The notes under the pieces were generated by a model that saw only the letters and a list, made by a program, of their open reading frames with translations, did no database searches and was not told the origin of the DNA. From Dehalococcoidia bacterium (GTDB lineage Bacteria > Chloroflexota > Dehalococcoidia > SpSt-223), in NCBI GenBank assembly GCA_026003895.1, contig BPIC01000001.1:248001-312000 (forward strand): a stretch of 64,000 bases of DNA. The letters are read 5' to 3'. Made by a program: the position numbers and the translations under genes. This document shows, one piece after another, positions 17,413 through 28,438 of the stretch. How positions within the stretch are numbered: position 1 is the first letter of the stretch; every line of letters begins with the position of its first letter.

Positions 17413-18177
17413 ATGCGGATTGCGCTCCCCTCCCGCGAGCTCGAGGTGTTTTTCCTCGACGAAGGGCAGCCCGACGGCGAGCCAGTCGTTCTGCTCCACG
17501 GCATCCTGAACACCGGCGCGAGCACCTTCGGCGGGGAGATCGCCGCGCTCGGCGAGCGCTACCGGCTGATTGTTCCGGACGCGCGTGGTCACGGCCGCAC
17601 CCTTGGCCCGCCGGAGCCGTTTTCGTTTCGCGAATTGGCGCACGACACCATCGCGCTCGTCGAGGCGCTCGGCATCACACGCGCCCATTTTGTCGGCTTC
17701 TCGCTTGGCGCGATGCAACTCCTGATGGTGGTGCGCGAGCGGCCGGACCTCGTGCGCTCCCTCGTGTTGATGGGCGGCGCCTACCGGATCGAGGAGTCGG
17801 CGCGGCGGCAGATTGCCCAGATCCGCGCCAACCCATCGCCGGTGCTCCTTCAGCGTCTCGCCGAATGGCACGAGCCGGGGCAAGGCGCCGGTGCGGGACG
17901 GCGGCTGCTCGATCAGTGGTGGCGGCTGGCGACGTCGGACGAACTGGCGCTGACACCGGCGGATCTCCGGGAGATCGGTGCGCCGACGCTGCTGATTTTC
18001 GGCGACCGCGACCCGTTCTACCCCGCGGAGCTACCAATCCGGATGCGTGAGGCGATCCCCCTCGCTGAACTGTGCGTTGCGCCAAACGCTGGCCACGCCG
18101 TCAATGTGGCCCGCCCGGCGCTGGTCCAGCTCGTGCTGCGGGAGTTTCTTGCGCGGCATCCGCTTGCCGGCGGATGA
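17413..18177 (+). CDS. alpha/beta-fold hydrolase
   Basis: A 254-residue soluble hydrolase. VVLLHGILNTG provides the oxyanion-hole region, the nucleophile elbow is GFSLGA (Ser near 96), the acid lies in FGDRDPFYP, and the catalytic His in NAGHAVNV near the C-terminus. No signal peptide. Resembles 3-oxoadipate enol-lactonase and similar esterases, but the substrate cannot be told. It shares an 84-base divergent region with the racemase-fold gene; TACGCT ends 11 bases before the ATG, so the leader may be very short. Confidence 0.85.
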   Translation: MRIALPSRELEVFFLDEGQPDGEPVVLLHGILNTGASTFGGEIAALGERYRLIVPDARGHGRTLGPPEPFSFRELAHDTIALVEALGITRAHFVGFSLGAMQLLMVVRERPDLVRSLVLMGGAYRIEESARRQIAQIRANPSPVLLQRLAEWHEPGQGAGAGRRLLDQWWRLATSDELALTPADLREIGAPTLLIFGDRDPFYPAELPIRMREAIPLAELCVAPNAGHAVNVARPALVQLVLREFLARHPLAGG

Positions 18178-18271
18178 GTGCGCGGCGGTTCAGTTCGGAG
18201 ACGGCGGCCGATTGACACTCGGTTGGCGATTGTGCTAATTTTCACAACGTCACGGGGTACGCGGCCGACTC

Positions 18272-18280
18272 TGGTACAAT
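18272..18280 (+). promoter_or_regulatory. extended -10 promoter of the atp operon
   Basis: TGGTACAAT (18272-18280) is an extended -10 element. It ends seven bases before the GTG of the atpZ-like gene, which predicts a leaderless or nearly leaderless first cistron. No good -35 hexamer is seen at 16-18 bases. Confidence 0.45.
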
Positions 18281-18287
18281 CGCGTCG

Positions 18288-18518
18288 GTGAACAAGCGGT
18301 ACGCGCCTCTCCAGCTCCTTGGCATCGGCTGGTATATTGTGGTGGCGGTCGGCCTGGGGGTTGGTGGGGGGATCTGGCTCGACGGCGTGGCGGGCACTGC
18401 GCCCCTTTTCACGCTGCTCGGGATTTTGCTTGGAGTGACAGTCGCACTTGTCGGCGCCTTTCGCATGATGATCGGTGCGACCGCGCCGCGGCGCGGCTCG
18501 CCGGACCACGAGGCCTAA
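18288..18518 (+). CDS. AtpZ/AtpI-like small membrane protein
   Basis: A 76-residue protein with two hydrophobic helices (about 12-34 and 40-62) joined by a short glycine-rich turn, the layout of the AtpZ/AtpI family that precedes F-type ATPase operons. Members have been linked to c-ring assembly or to magnesium/calcium transport. GTG start. Eleven bases separate it from atpB, so it is the first gene of the operon. Confidence 0.72.
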   Translation: MNKRYAPLQLLGIGWYIVVAVGLGVGGGIWLDGVAGTAPLFTLLGILLGVTVALVGAFRMMIGATAPRRGSPDHEA

Positions 18519-18529
18519 AGGGGGCAAGG

Positions 18530-19582
18530 GTGGGCAAGACCATCGCGATCGTCGTCATCGTCCTGGCGATCATGGTCGTCAGTGCGATGGTTATCCCTGC
18601 CCCGAAAATGCCCGTCATCCTCCCTGCCGAGCCCGTCTTCGCCATCGGGCCGTTCATCGTCTATAACACCTTCATCGCCGCCGTTCTGGTGACGCTCGTC
18701 TGGCTCGTCATCTCCCTCCTTGCCACCCGCAACATGCAGTTGATCCCAACGGGCTTTCAGAACTTCGTGGAAGCGATCGTCGAGTTTCTGCTCAACGCCG
18801 CCGAAGAGGTCGCGGGGAAGAAGGATGGTCGGCGCTTCTTCCCCTTTGCAGCGACGATCTTCCTGTTCATCATCACGGCGAACTGGATGAGCCTGTTGCC
18901 CGGCTTCTTGACGATTGGCAAGGCGATCGAGCATCACGGCGACTTGCCGTATATCACGATGGTCCAGCCGTTTGCCGGTGGGCCGTGGATCGTCCCGCTT
19001 GGCGGCCGCCTCCCAGAGCCAAAAGAGGAGACGCACGCTGCCGTCCACGACGAGAGCGCAGCCAAGCTGACTGAACGTGCGGCGGCGGAGCCAGTTCCAC
19101 CGGGGACACCGGTGAAGCGCGAGTTCATTCCGTTCCTGCGGGGCGCGAACACCGACCTGAACATGACGATCGGCCTTGGGCTGATGGCCTTCCTGTTCAT
19201 CGAGTATTGGGGCATCTCCAGCCTTGGTTTCTTCACCTATTCGAGCAAGTTCATCAACTTCAAGGAAGGGCCGATTGGGTTCTTCCTCGGTATCGTCGAA
19301 CTGATCACCGAGTTTGCGCGGATCGTGAGCTTTGGGTTCCGGCTGTTTGGGAATCTGTTCGCGGGCGAAGTGCTGCTCGGAGTGATTGTCTTCCTCATTC
19401 CGTTGTTGGCGGTGCTGCCGTTTATGGGGCTGGAGTTGTTCGTCGGCTTCATTCAGGCGGCGGTGTTCGCGATGCTGGTGCTGGTGTTCGGCGCGACGGC
19501 CGTCGCCGAGCATGGGCACGGGAGCGAGTCGCACGGCGAGCATGCCGAGGACGGTCGGCAGGTCGCGCCCGCGCACCACTGA
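18530..19582 (+). CDS. atpB: F0 ATP synthase subunit a
   Basis: A 350-residue membrane subunit forming the proton half-channels beside the c-ring. The essential arginine lies in the helix ARIVSFGFRLFGNLFAGEVLLG. An unusual insertion of about 75 residues (roughly 140-215), charged and proline-rich, separates the early helices from the conserved C-terminal block, so the protein is longer than the usual 230-280. The tail is histidine-rich (HGHGSESHGEHAEDG). GTG start preceded by AAGGGGGCAAGG. Second gene of the operon. Confidence 0.93.
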   Translation: MGKTIAIVVIVLAIMVVSAMVIPAPKMPVILPAEPVFAIGPFIVYNTFIAAVLVTLVWLVISLLATRNMQLIPTGFQNFVEAIVEFLLNAAEEVAGKKDGRRFFPFAATIFLFIITANWMSLLPGFLTIGKAIEHHGDLPYITMVQPFAGGPWIVPLGGRLPEPKEETHAAVHDESAAKLTERAAAEPVPPGTPVKREFIPFLRGANTDLNMTIGLGLMAFLFIEYWGISSLGFFTYSSKFINFKEGPIGFFLGIVELITEFARIVSFGFRLFGNLFAGEVLLGVIVFLIPLLAVLPFMGLELFVGFIQAAVFAMLVLVFGATAVAEHGHGSESHGEHAEDGRQVAPAHH

Positions 19583-19649
19583 ATTGGCGCCACTCGGTAG
19601 AAGTCACGGCGGCGCAGACGCGGCTGCCGGCAAGCAAGAAGAGGAGTAG

Positions 19650-19883
<234 letters not shown>

Positions 19884-19889
19884 CGAACG

Positions 19890-19942
19890 GGGCCGGGGCC
19901 GTCGCTGCCCCGGCCCTCTGAACGCGGGGCGGCGACCCCGCG
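19890..19942 (+). promoter_or_regulatory. two intercistronic hairpins after atpE
   Basis: GGGCCGGGGC (19890-19899) pairs perfectly with GCCCCGGCCC (19907-19916) across a seven-base loop. CGCGGGG (19923-19929) pairs with CCCCGCG (19936-19942). No T-run follows. Hairpins here could protect the upstream atpE message or partly stop transcription, giving more c subunit than b or F1 subunits. The atpF ribosome-binding site follows directly. Confidence 0.7.
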
Positions 19943-19964
19943 CACCCCGGTCAGAGGAGGCGGC

Positions 19965-20474
19965 GTGGACCAGCTTGGGATCAATCTTCCCGGTCTCATC
20001 GCTCAGCTTGTCAACTTTACGCTCTTGTTCCTCATCCTGCGGGCCTTCCTCTGGCCGCGCGTCGTCGGCATGCTCGACGAGCGAACGCGGCGCATTCGGG
20101 AGAGCATGGATCGCGCCACCGAGCTGCAGCAGCAAGCCACCCAGGCCCAGCAGGAGTTTGAGGCGCAGATCCAGCAGGCCCGACAGGAAGCTCAGGAGAT
20201 TGTCGCCCGTGCCCTCCAGACCGCAGAGCGTGTCAAGGCAGACGCGGAAGGAGATGCCCGCAAACAGGCCGACGCGATCATCGAACGCGCGCGCGCCGAG
20301 ATTCAGATGGAGCGGGATCGCGCCATCGCCGACCTGCGTCGTGAGTTCGCCGACGTAACGATCTTGGCGGCCGAGCGCGTGATCAACCAATCGCTCGACA
20401 AGCAACGGCACGTCGCCTTGATCGAGGAAGTGCTCGCGGAGTCTGGCCGCTTGAAGAGCACCAGCCATGGCTGA
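19965..20474 (+). CDS. atpF: F0 ATP synthase subunit b
   Basis: A 169-residue peripheral-stalk subunit. One membrane helix near residues 8-27 (LIAQLVNFTLLFLILRAFLW) is followed by a long charged coiled coil rich in Gln, Glu, Ala and Arg (about 40-150) that reaches to delta. GTG start with AGAGGAGG upstream. The end overlaps atpH by eight bases, so the two are translationally coupled. Only one b-type gene is present, so a homodimer is expected. Confidence 0.93.
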   Translation: MDQLGINLPGLIAQLVNFTLLFLILRAFLWPRVVGMLDERTRRIRESMDRATELQQQATQAQQEFEAQIQQARQEAQEIVARALQTAERVKADAEGDARKQADAIIERARAEIQMERDRAIADLRREFADVTILAAERVINQSLDKQRHVALIEEVLAESGRLKSTSHG

Positions 20475-21003
20475 GACGACCGCCGCCCGCCGCTATGCGC
20501 AGGCGGTGTTTGGGATCGCGAAAGACCAGAACCGGCTGGATGGCTGGGACGCGGACCTCGCGACGATCGCGGACGCGCTCCATCAACGAGAGCTTCGGGC
20601 TGCGCTTGAGAGCGCGAAAGTGCCCTTCGCCGCCAAGCAGGAGTTGGTCTCCCGGGTCTTCTCCGGAGCGATCGACCCGCTTGCGCAGAACTTGCTGCTG
20701 CTGCTCAGTCAGCGCGGGCGGCTTCACCTGCTCGACGACATCATCGCCGCCTACCGTGCGTTGGTGGACGAGGAACGCGGCATCGCCCGGGCGCGGGTGA
20801 CGACCGCCGTGCCGCTCGACGAAAGCGAGCAGCAGCGCGTGGCAGCGCGGCTCGCGGAGCTGACCGGCAAGCAGATCCGACTTGAAACCGCCGTCGACCC
20901 GAGCATCCTCGGCGGTCTGATTGCCCGAATTGGCGACAAACTGATCGATGGCAGCACGCGAACGCGCTTGATCGCGCTTCGGCAGCGGCTCGCTGCCGGC
21001 TAG
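20467..21003 (+). CDS. atpH: F1 ATP synthase subunit delta
   Basis: A 178-residue stalk subunit linking the b coiled coil to the top of F1. An N-terminal helical domain (AETTAARRYAQAVFGIA) is followed by a C-terminal domain with the family signature DPSILGGLIARIGDKLIDGSTRTRL near 140-165. Overlaps atpF and lies 12 bases before atpA. Confidence 0.93.
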   Translation: MAETTAARRYAQAVFGIAKDQNRLDGWDADLATIADALHQRELRAALESAKVPFAAKQELVSRVFSGAIDPLAQNLLLLLSQRGRLHLLDDIIAAYRALVDEERGIARARVTTAVPLDESEQQRVAARLAELTGKQIRLETAVDPSILGGLIARIGDKLIDGSTRTRLIALRQRLAAG

Positions 21004-21015
21004 TAGAGGAGAACC

Positions 21016-22527
21016 ATGGCAGTTCGATCCGAAGAAATCACGTCGATCATTCGCCAACAGATCGAACGGTTCGGGACCGACGTTACGAGCGTCGATGTCG
21101 GAACCATCGTCGAGCTCGGCGACGGAATCGCCCGCATCCACGGCCTGCAAGGCGCGATGGCGAGCGAGTTGCTCGCCTTCCCGCACGATGTCTACGGCCT
21201 AGCGCTCAACCTCGAAGAGGACGCCGTTGGCGCGGTGATCTTGGGCGATTACAGCAAGATCGTCGAAGGCGACGAAGTCCGCACGACCGGCCGAATCATC
21301 GAGGTGCCGGTCGGTGATGCGCTGATTGGCCGGGTCGTGGATGCGCTCGGCCAGCCGATTGACGGCAAGGGCCCGATCGCGACCGACAAGTTCCGCCCGG
21401 TTGAGCGCATCGCGCCGAACGTGGTGACCCGCAAGTCGGTGACGGTGCCGGTCCAGACCGGCATCAAGGCGATCGACGCGATGATCCCGATTGGGCGCGG
21501 CCAGCGCGAGCTGGTGATCGGCGACCGCGGCACCGGCAAGTCGGCGATCTGCCTCGACACGATTTTGAACCAGAAGGCGGGCGACCTCGTCTGCATCTAC
21601 GTAGCCATTGGGCAAAAGGCGTCGAAAGTCGCGCAGACCGTCGGGATCCTCGAACAGTACGGCGCGATGGACCGAACGATCGTGGTCGCGGCCAACGCCT
21701 CGGAGTCGGCCGCCCTTCAGTATCTCGCACCCTTCGCCGGCACCGCGATGGGCGAAGAATTCATGGAACAGGGCCGCGACGCTCTGATCATTTACGACGA
21801 TCTGACCAAGCACGCATGGGCCTACCGCCAGATGTCGCTGCTGCTGCGCCGCCCGCCCGGCCGCGAAGCGTATCCCGGCGACGTCTTCTACTTGCACAGC
21901 CGGCTGCTCGAGCGGTCGGCACGCCTTGACGAGAAATATGGCGGTGGCTCGCTGACCGCGCTGCCAATCATCGAGACGCAGGCGAATGACGTGTCGGCCT
22001 ACATTCCGACGAACGTCATCTCGATCACCGACGGCCAGATCTATCTGGAATCGGACCTGTTTTTTGCCGGCATTCGGCCAGCACTGAACGTCGGTATCTC
22101 GGTGTCGCGGGTCGGCTCGTCGGCGCAGACAAAGGCGATGAAGGCGGTAGCGGGCCGGCTGCGGCTCGACCTGGCGCAGTATCAGAACCTCGCCGCCTTC
22201 GCCTCGTTCGGCACCGCCGACATGGACCGGGCAACGCGGATGCAGCTCGAGCGCGGCCAGCGCGCCACCGAGGTGCTGAAGCAGCCGCAATTCCAGCCGC
22301 TGCCGCTGGAGAAGCAGGTGATGATCCTGTTCGCGCTTGGGAATGGGTTCCTCGACGAGGTGCCTGTCGACAAGGTGCGGCAGTGGGAGCAGGCGTTCTA
22401 CCAGTTCATGGACGCGAACTACCCGGCGATTGGCCAGACGATTGCCGAAACGAAGGCGCTCGACGACGCCACAGCGGCGAGTCTGTCGGCGGCGATCAAG
22501 GAGTTTAGCGCGACCGCGCCCCGCTAG
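21016..22527 (+). CDS. atpA: F1 ATP synthase subunit alpha
   Basis: A 503-residue non-catalytic nucleotide-binding subunit. P-loop GDRGTGKS near residues 171-178, the alpha-specific arginine-finger region in the segment with [14 protein letters not shown] sequence (here [17 protein letters not shown]), and N-terminal beta-barrel residues [19 protein letters not shown] precedes the ATG. An eight-base inverted repeat GGATCGGC/GCCGATCC (22529-22536, 22569-22576) follows in the 123-base gap before atpG. Confidence 0.97.
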   Translation: MAVRSEEITSIIRQQIERFGTDVTSVDVGTIVELGDGIARIHGLQGAMASELLAFPHDVYGLALNLEEDAVGAVILGDYSKIVEGDEVRTTGRIIEVPVGDALIGRVVDALGQPIDGKGPIATDKFRPVERIAPNVVTRKSVTVPVQTGIKAIDAMIPIGRGQRELVIGDRGTGKSAICLDTILNQKAGDLVCIYVAIGQKASKVAQTVGILEQYGAMDRTIVVAANASESAALQYLAPFAGTAMGEEFMEQGRDALIIYDDLTKHAWAYRQMSLLLRRPPGREAYPGDVFYLHSRLLERSARLDEKYGGGSLTALPIIETQANDVSAYIPTNVISITDGQIYLESDLFFAGIRPALNVGISVSRVGSSAQTKAMKAVAGRLRLDLAQYQNLAAFASFGTADMDRATRMQLERGQRATEVLKQPQFQPLPLEKQVMILFALGNGFLDEVPVDKVRQWEQAFYQFMDANYPAIGQTIAETKALDDATAASLSAAIKEFSATAPR

Positions 22528-22650
22528 CGGATCGGCGCCCACCGTGGCCGCTGACGCGCCTTCACCCAGCCGATCCCCGCGGCGCAGGGAGGCTGGCCGC
22601 CGTCTCCCGGACCACGGGTGCGCTGAAGGTGCGGGGCAAGAGGAGGACCT

Positions 22651-23511
22651 ATGCCGAGCCTGCGCGATATTCGCCGGCGCATCCGCTCGATCAAAAGCAC
22701 GGCGCGGATCACCAAGGCGATGGAGATGGTGTCCGCCTCGAAGATGCGGCGCGCCCAGCAGCGTGTGCTGGCCGGTCGCCCCTACGCTGAGACGATCCGC
22801 GAGGTGCTCGCCGATGTAGTCGCGACGATCCCCGTCACGGAGGAGGGGCCGATCAACCCGCTGCTGGCCGTCCGACCGGTCCAGCGGATCGGGCTGATCC
22901 TCGTCACCTCGGACCGCGGTCTGGCCGGCGGCTTCAACGCCAACATGACGCGGCGCGCCGCGCAATTCATATTCGAATCGTCCGTGCCCGTCTCGGTCGT
23001 GACGGTCGGGCGCAAGGGGCGGGATTTCATCATCCGCCTCGGCCGCGAACTGCGGGCCGACTACAGCAACCTTGGGGACTATCCCTCGCTGCTCGACACC
23101 ACGCCGATCAGCCGTGTCGTCATGGACGACTTCCGCGCCGGCTATCTGGACGAGGTGTACCTTGGCTATTCGAAGTTCGTCAACACGGTCGTTCAGCGAC
23201 CGGTGATCGAAAAGCTGTTGCCGATTGATCCGCCGCCGGATGTTGACAAGACCGAGTTCCTCTACGAGCCGTCTCCGGAGGCAGTGCTCGATGAGCTCGT
23301 GACGCGCTACGTCGAGATGCAGGTGTATCACGCCATTCTGGAAAGCTCGGCGAGCGAGCATTCGGCACGGATGGTCGCGATGCGCAACGCGACCGAGAAC
23401 GCGAACGAAGTCGTGAACGACTTGACCCTGACCGCCAACAAGGTACGGCAGGAAGTGATTACGAAGGAACTGCTGGAGATCGTGGGCGGCGTCGCCGCGC
23501 TGAGCGGCTGA
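22651..23511 (+). CDS. atpG: F1 ATP synthase subunit gamma
   Basis: The 286-residue central-stalk subunit. N-terminal helix MPSLRDIRRRIRSIKSTARI with ITKAMEMVSASKMRRAQ and the C-terminal helix with SARMVAMRNATENANE (about 235-250) form the rotating coiled coil; LVTSDRGLAGGFN is the conserved Rossmann-like core start. AGAGGAGG precedes the ATG. Fits the usual length. Confidence 0.95.
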   Translation: MPSLRDIRRRIRSIKSTARITKAMEMVSASKMRRAQQRVLAGRPYAETIREVLADVVATIPVTEEGPINPLLAVRPVQRIGLILVTSDRGLAGGFNANMTRRAAQFIFESSVPVSVVTVGRKGRDFIIRLGRELRADYSNLGDYPSLLDTTPISRVVMDDFRAGYLDEVYLGYSKFVNTVVQRPVIEKLLPIDPPPDVDKTEFLYEPSPEAVLDELVTRYVEMQVYHAILESSASEHSARMVAMRNATENANEVVNDLTLTANKVRQEVITKELLEIVGGVAALSG

Positions 23512-24963
<1,452 letters not shown>

Positions 24964-25062
24964 GCCGCTCCCGGAGCGCGGCCGGAACCCCTTGTGCGAC
25001 GGCCGCGTGTTCGAGAGAATTCAGACGAAGGCGGGCGTCCGCGCCTGCCGGGGACGGACCCC

Positions 25063-25488
25063 ATGCCATTGCAGTTCGAGATCGTCACCGCCGAACGCCA
25101 GGTCTATGCCGACCAGGTGGATATCGTGATCGCGCCGGGGAGCGAAGGCGAGCTGGGCATCCTTCCCCAGCACACGCCGCTCGTGACGCGCCTCGTGCCC
25201 GGCGAGTTGCGTGTTCGCCGCGGGGGGCAGGAAGTGAGCCTCTTTGTCGGCGGCGGGTTCCTCGAGGTTCGTCCCGATAAGGTCGTCGTCCTCGCCGACA
25301 CCGCCGAGCGCGTTGAGGAGATCGACGCCGCCCGGGCCGAGGAGGCGCGACGACGCGCTCAAGAACGACTGCGGGAGCGTCCACGCGATCTGGACGCTGC
25401 GCGAGCCGAGTTGGCGCTGCGGCGATCGTTGGTGCGCCTCCGGCTGGTCGAGAAGCGAAGGAGGCGGGACGGACGCCCGCAGATGTAG
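25063..25488 (+). CDS. atpC: F1 ATP synthase subunit epsilon
   Basis: A 141-residue rotor subunit with an N-terminal beta-sandwich ([31 protein letters not shown]) and a C-terminal helical hairpin unusually rich in Arg and Glu (about 85-137). An open frame extends 23 codons upstream of the chosen ATG, but homology starts at [13 protein letters not shown]. It is followed immediately by murA, whose ATG lies one base after the stop. Confidence 0.93.
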   Translation: MPLQFEIVTAERQVYADQVDIVIAPGSEGELGILPQHTPLVTRLVPGELRVRRGGQEVSLFVGGGFLEVRPDKVVVLADTAERVEEIDAARAEEARRRAQERLRERPRDLDAARAELALRRSLVRLRLVEKRRRRDGRPQM

Positions 25489-25489
25489 C

Positions 25490-26831
25490 ATGGATCGATC
25501 CTCCGAACCCGGCACGGCGCCCTCGCTGACACGTCCGCCCCTCCGCCCGACGGAGGCCACCGCTGGGTCGCGGTTCATCATTCAAGGGCGCATCCCGCTC
25601 CACGGCGGCGTCCGCATCTCCGGCGCGAAAAACGCCGTTCTCCCCGGCAATGGCCGCGGCGCTCCTGACCGCCGATCCTGTCATCATCGAAGGCGTTCCG
25701 CGCATCGAGGATGTCCTGATCCTCGCCGAGGTGCTAACGCACCTTGGCGCCACCGTCGAATGGCTCGATTCGAGCACGCTGGTGATCACCGCAGCCCATC
25801 TGCACTCGTTCCACGCGCCGAGCGACCTCGTGAAAAAAATGCGCGCCAGCTTTCTGGTAGTCGGTCCGCTCTTGGCGCGCTTCGGCGAGGGGGCTTCCTG
25901 CCCGCCCGGCGGCGACGTGATCGGCCAGCGTCCCATCGATGTCCACCTCGTCGGCTTTATGGCGCTCGGCGCCGACGTGCGCTACGACGGCGAGGTGTAT
26001 TGGACGCGGGCGACCAAGCTCCGCGGTCGCACCATCTTCATGGACTATCCCAGCCATATCGGCACCGAGAACCTGTTAATGGCGGCGACGCTCGCCGAAG
26101 GGCACACTGTCATTCGCAATGCGTCGGCCGAGCCGGAAGTCGTCGACCTCGCCGAGATGCTGATCGCGATGGGAGCGAAGATCCGCGGCGCGGGCACCTC
26201 GACGATCGAAATTGAGGGCGTCGAGCGGCTGCACGGGGTTCGCCACCGGGTCATCCCCGACCGCATCGAGGCAGGCACCTTTGCTCTTGCCACCGCCGTG
26301 ACGAGTGGCGACGTCTGGATCGAAAACGTTCAGCCGCGGCATCTCGACTCGCTGATTTGGAAGCTCGGCGAGATGGGGGTCCGCGTCGAAGAGCACGGCA
26401 GCGTGCTGCATGTCGACGCTCGCGCGGGGCGGCTACGGTCGACGAACGTTCAATGCTTGCCCTATCCGGGCTATCCGACCGATCTGCAGGCGACGATCGG
26501 CGCAGTGCTCACGCAGGCTGAGGGGCTGAGCGTCGTCCACGAACGGGTGTACGACAATCGCCTGCTGCACGTCGCCGAGCTGCGCCGTCTCGGCGCGGAG
26601 ATCGAGGTGAGTGGGCAGACGGCGGTGATTCGCGGTCCGGTCGCGCTCGCCGGAACGACGGTGCGGGCGCTCGACATCCGCTCAGGTGCGGCGCTGGTGC
26701 TCGCCGGTCTCGCCGCCTATGGCCGCACCGAGGTGCTGGACACCAACCACCTCGATCGCGGCTACGAGTCGCTCGACGTCAAGCTGCGTCAACTTGGGGC
26801 CCGCGTCGAGCGACGGTCGCTGGCCGACTAG
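25490..26831 (+). CDS. murA: UDP-N-acetylglucosamine 1-carboxyvinyltransferase, with an apparent frameshift; Cys-to-Asp variant
   Basis: Adds enolpyruvate from PEP to UDP-GlcNAc, the first committed step of peptidoglycan synthesis. From the ATG at 25490 the frame gives IIQGRIPLHGGVRISGAKNAVLP and then breaks; the rest (AMAAALLTADPVIIEG to the stop at 26831) is one base out. Removing one base around 25642-25647 (CCCCGG) restores about 446 residues, a normal length. The catalytic lysine is in SGAKNAV (Lys47). The position of the fosfomycin-target Cys (GGCxIGxRPxD in most enzymes) reads GGDVIGQRPID, that is Asp142 (codon 25914-25916). Asp variants, as in Mycobacterium and Chlamydia, are active and resist fosfomycin. 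Directly follows atpC. Confidence 0.92.
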
Positions 26832-26834
26832 GCC

Positions 26835-28259
26835 TCAGGGAATCCACGGACGCCAGCGCAACAGTTGGGCGTCGCGCACGCTCCAGAGTCGCGACGGGTC
26901 ATCGTTGACGCTCACCGGCTCGCCACTCCAGAAGTTGACGGCATAGTTGTTTGCGCCGATGCCGTGGATGGCGACGCTCGCAGCGAGCAGGAGCGCAGTC
27001 GCGGCGCTCGCCAGCCGGCGCGGCCACGCTGGCAGGGTGCGGATCGCTTCGACCCCGTACGCGAGAAAGACCATCAGATAGGGCAGGACATCGGTCATGA
27101 GGCGGGGGCCAAAGCTATGGCCGCCCCACCAGTTGACAAATGAGGCGAGCATCAGCACGTGAAGCACGACGATGGCAGCGAACGCGCCATCGAGCACGGT
27201 CCAGCGGCCGGTACGGACACGCCAGACCGCTCCGGCGAGGGCGACAAGCAGAACCGGCGAATAGATAAATAGCCCACGCGAAGGGCTGACAAGAATGCCG
27301 GCGATCGCCTCGAGCATGTTGGCAGCGGTGAAGAGTTGCTGCGGCGAGCTATAGGGCGAGAACGGTCGACCGTACGTCCAGAGCAGATAGCCGATTGCCG
27401 GGCCAAGCGGCAGCGCGAGGGTGGCGAGATAGATCGGAAGCTGACGGGGAAAGCGCAGGGCGAGGACAGCGCCGATCACCACGACGGAGAGCCAGTCCTG
27501 CGGCCGAGTGGCAACAGCGAAGCCGAGCGGGAGCCCCGCCCAGCCCGCACAGACCGGCCGCTGTGGCGCCTGTCTGAGCAGCCAAACCGCGAGCGACAGA
27601 AACAGGAGCGACGGCGCATGCCCCCAGAGGCCGCGGCTGGCGGTCGACCACGCGCTCGTCCCAAAGGCAAACGCGGCGGTCACGACGAGCGCGCCCGCGG
27701 TGCTGGTTATGGTGCGCGCCATGAGATAGACAAAGAGCGCGGCGATCGCAACCCAGAGCGAGGCGATCGTTGCCTCGATCGTCCAGAACTTGACGAGCTC
27801 GGGGTCGCCGCGGTCGGCGAGGAGCCGGCTCGGTAACGGCAGCAGTGGCCCCACGACCGGGTCGAGCAGCGCGACGAACGGTGCGGCGAGCACCGAGATC
27901 GCGACTGGATAGGCATGGACGAGGTGTCCGCGAGCTTCCTCGACAAAGTAGAAGCTCTGGCGGGCGATCGCCTCGCGATATTCGTCGAGATCGAGATCGC
28001 CCTCGCGCAGAATGCTATAGGCGAGGTGGACCGTCCAGCGCGAGTCGGCGCCCGAGCGGATCTCACTGCAGGCGTGAACGGTGAAGACGACAAGGACGAC
28101 CGTCAGCCCGATCAGCGTGCGGATGGCGCTCCTTTCGCTCCTCAGCGGCGAGGATTTTACGAAGAACGGTTCACCCTGCACACATGCTTCGCGGTGGTCT
28201 GCTCCTCGCGGGCGTGTTCTCGTGGCGGTGTCTGAGATGACGGCCGGATGGGCACGCAC
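26835..28259 (-). CDS. polytopic membrane protein, glycosyltransferase-like
   Basis: Up to 474 residues with about ten to eleven hydrophobic helices. After the first helix ([19 protein letters not shown]) comes an extracytoplasmic loop with acidic residues ([14 protein letters not shown]), a pattern seen in GT-C/PMT-like membrane mannosyl- or arabinosyltransferases, where an early-loop Asp pair is catalytic. No named subfamily is recognised. The start is uncertain: GTG at 28259 and GTG at 28181 are both possible and neither has a clear ribosome-binding site. It converges on murA three bases away and diverges from mreB. Confidence 0.68.
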   Translation of the reverse strand: MRAHPAVISDTATRTRPRGADHREACVQGEPFFVKSSPLRSERSAIRTLIGLTVVLVVFTVHACSEIRSGADSRWTVHLAYSILREGDLDLDEYREAIARQSFYFVEEARGHLVHAYPVAISVLAAPFVALLDPVVGPLLPLPSRLLADRGDPELVKFWTIEATIASLWVAIAALFVYLMARTITSTAGALVVTAAFAFGTSAWSTASRGLWGHAPSLLFLSLAVWLLRQAPQRPVCAGWAGLPLGFAVATRPQDWLSVVVIGAVLALRFPRQLPIYLATLALPLGPAIGYLLWTYGRPFSPYSSPQQLFTAANMLEAIAGILVSPSRGLFIYSPVLLVALAGAVWRVRTGRWTVLDGAFAAIVVLHVLMLASFVNWWGGHSFGPRLMTDVLPYLMVFLAYGVEAIRTLPAWPRRLASAATALLLAASVAIHGIGANNYAVNFWSGEPVSVNDDPSRLWSVRDAQLLRWRPWIP

Positions 28260-28438
28260 CAGAGTTTGTCATTTCGGGTCACAACGCAAGAGATGCCGCC
28301 CCACGTGCAGCAAGGAAGCCGCCGTTTGGTCACGAAGGCGGGTTCATGGTGTTTCAGACCTGTCCGCTCGCCTGTAGGGTGCCGTACAATCCTGGCAGCG
28401 CGAGGCGCAGCCGGCACGGCGCGCGGCAGGAGCGGTTG

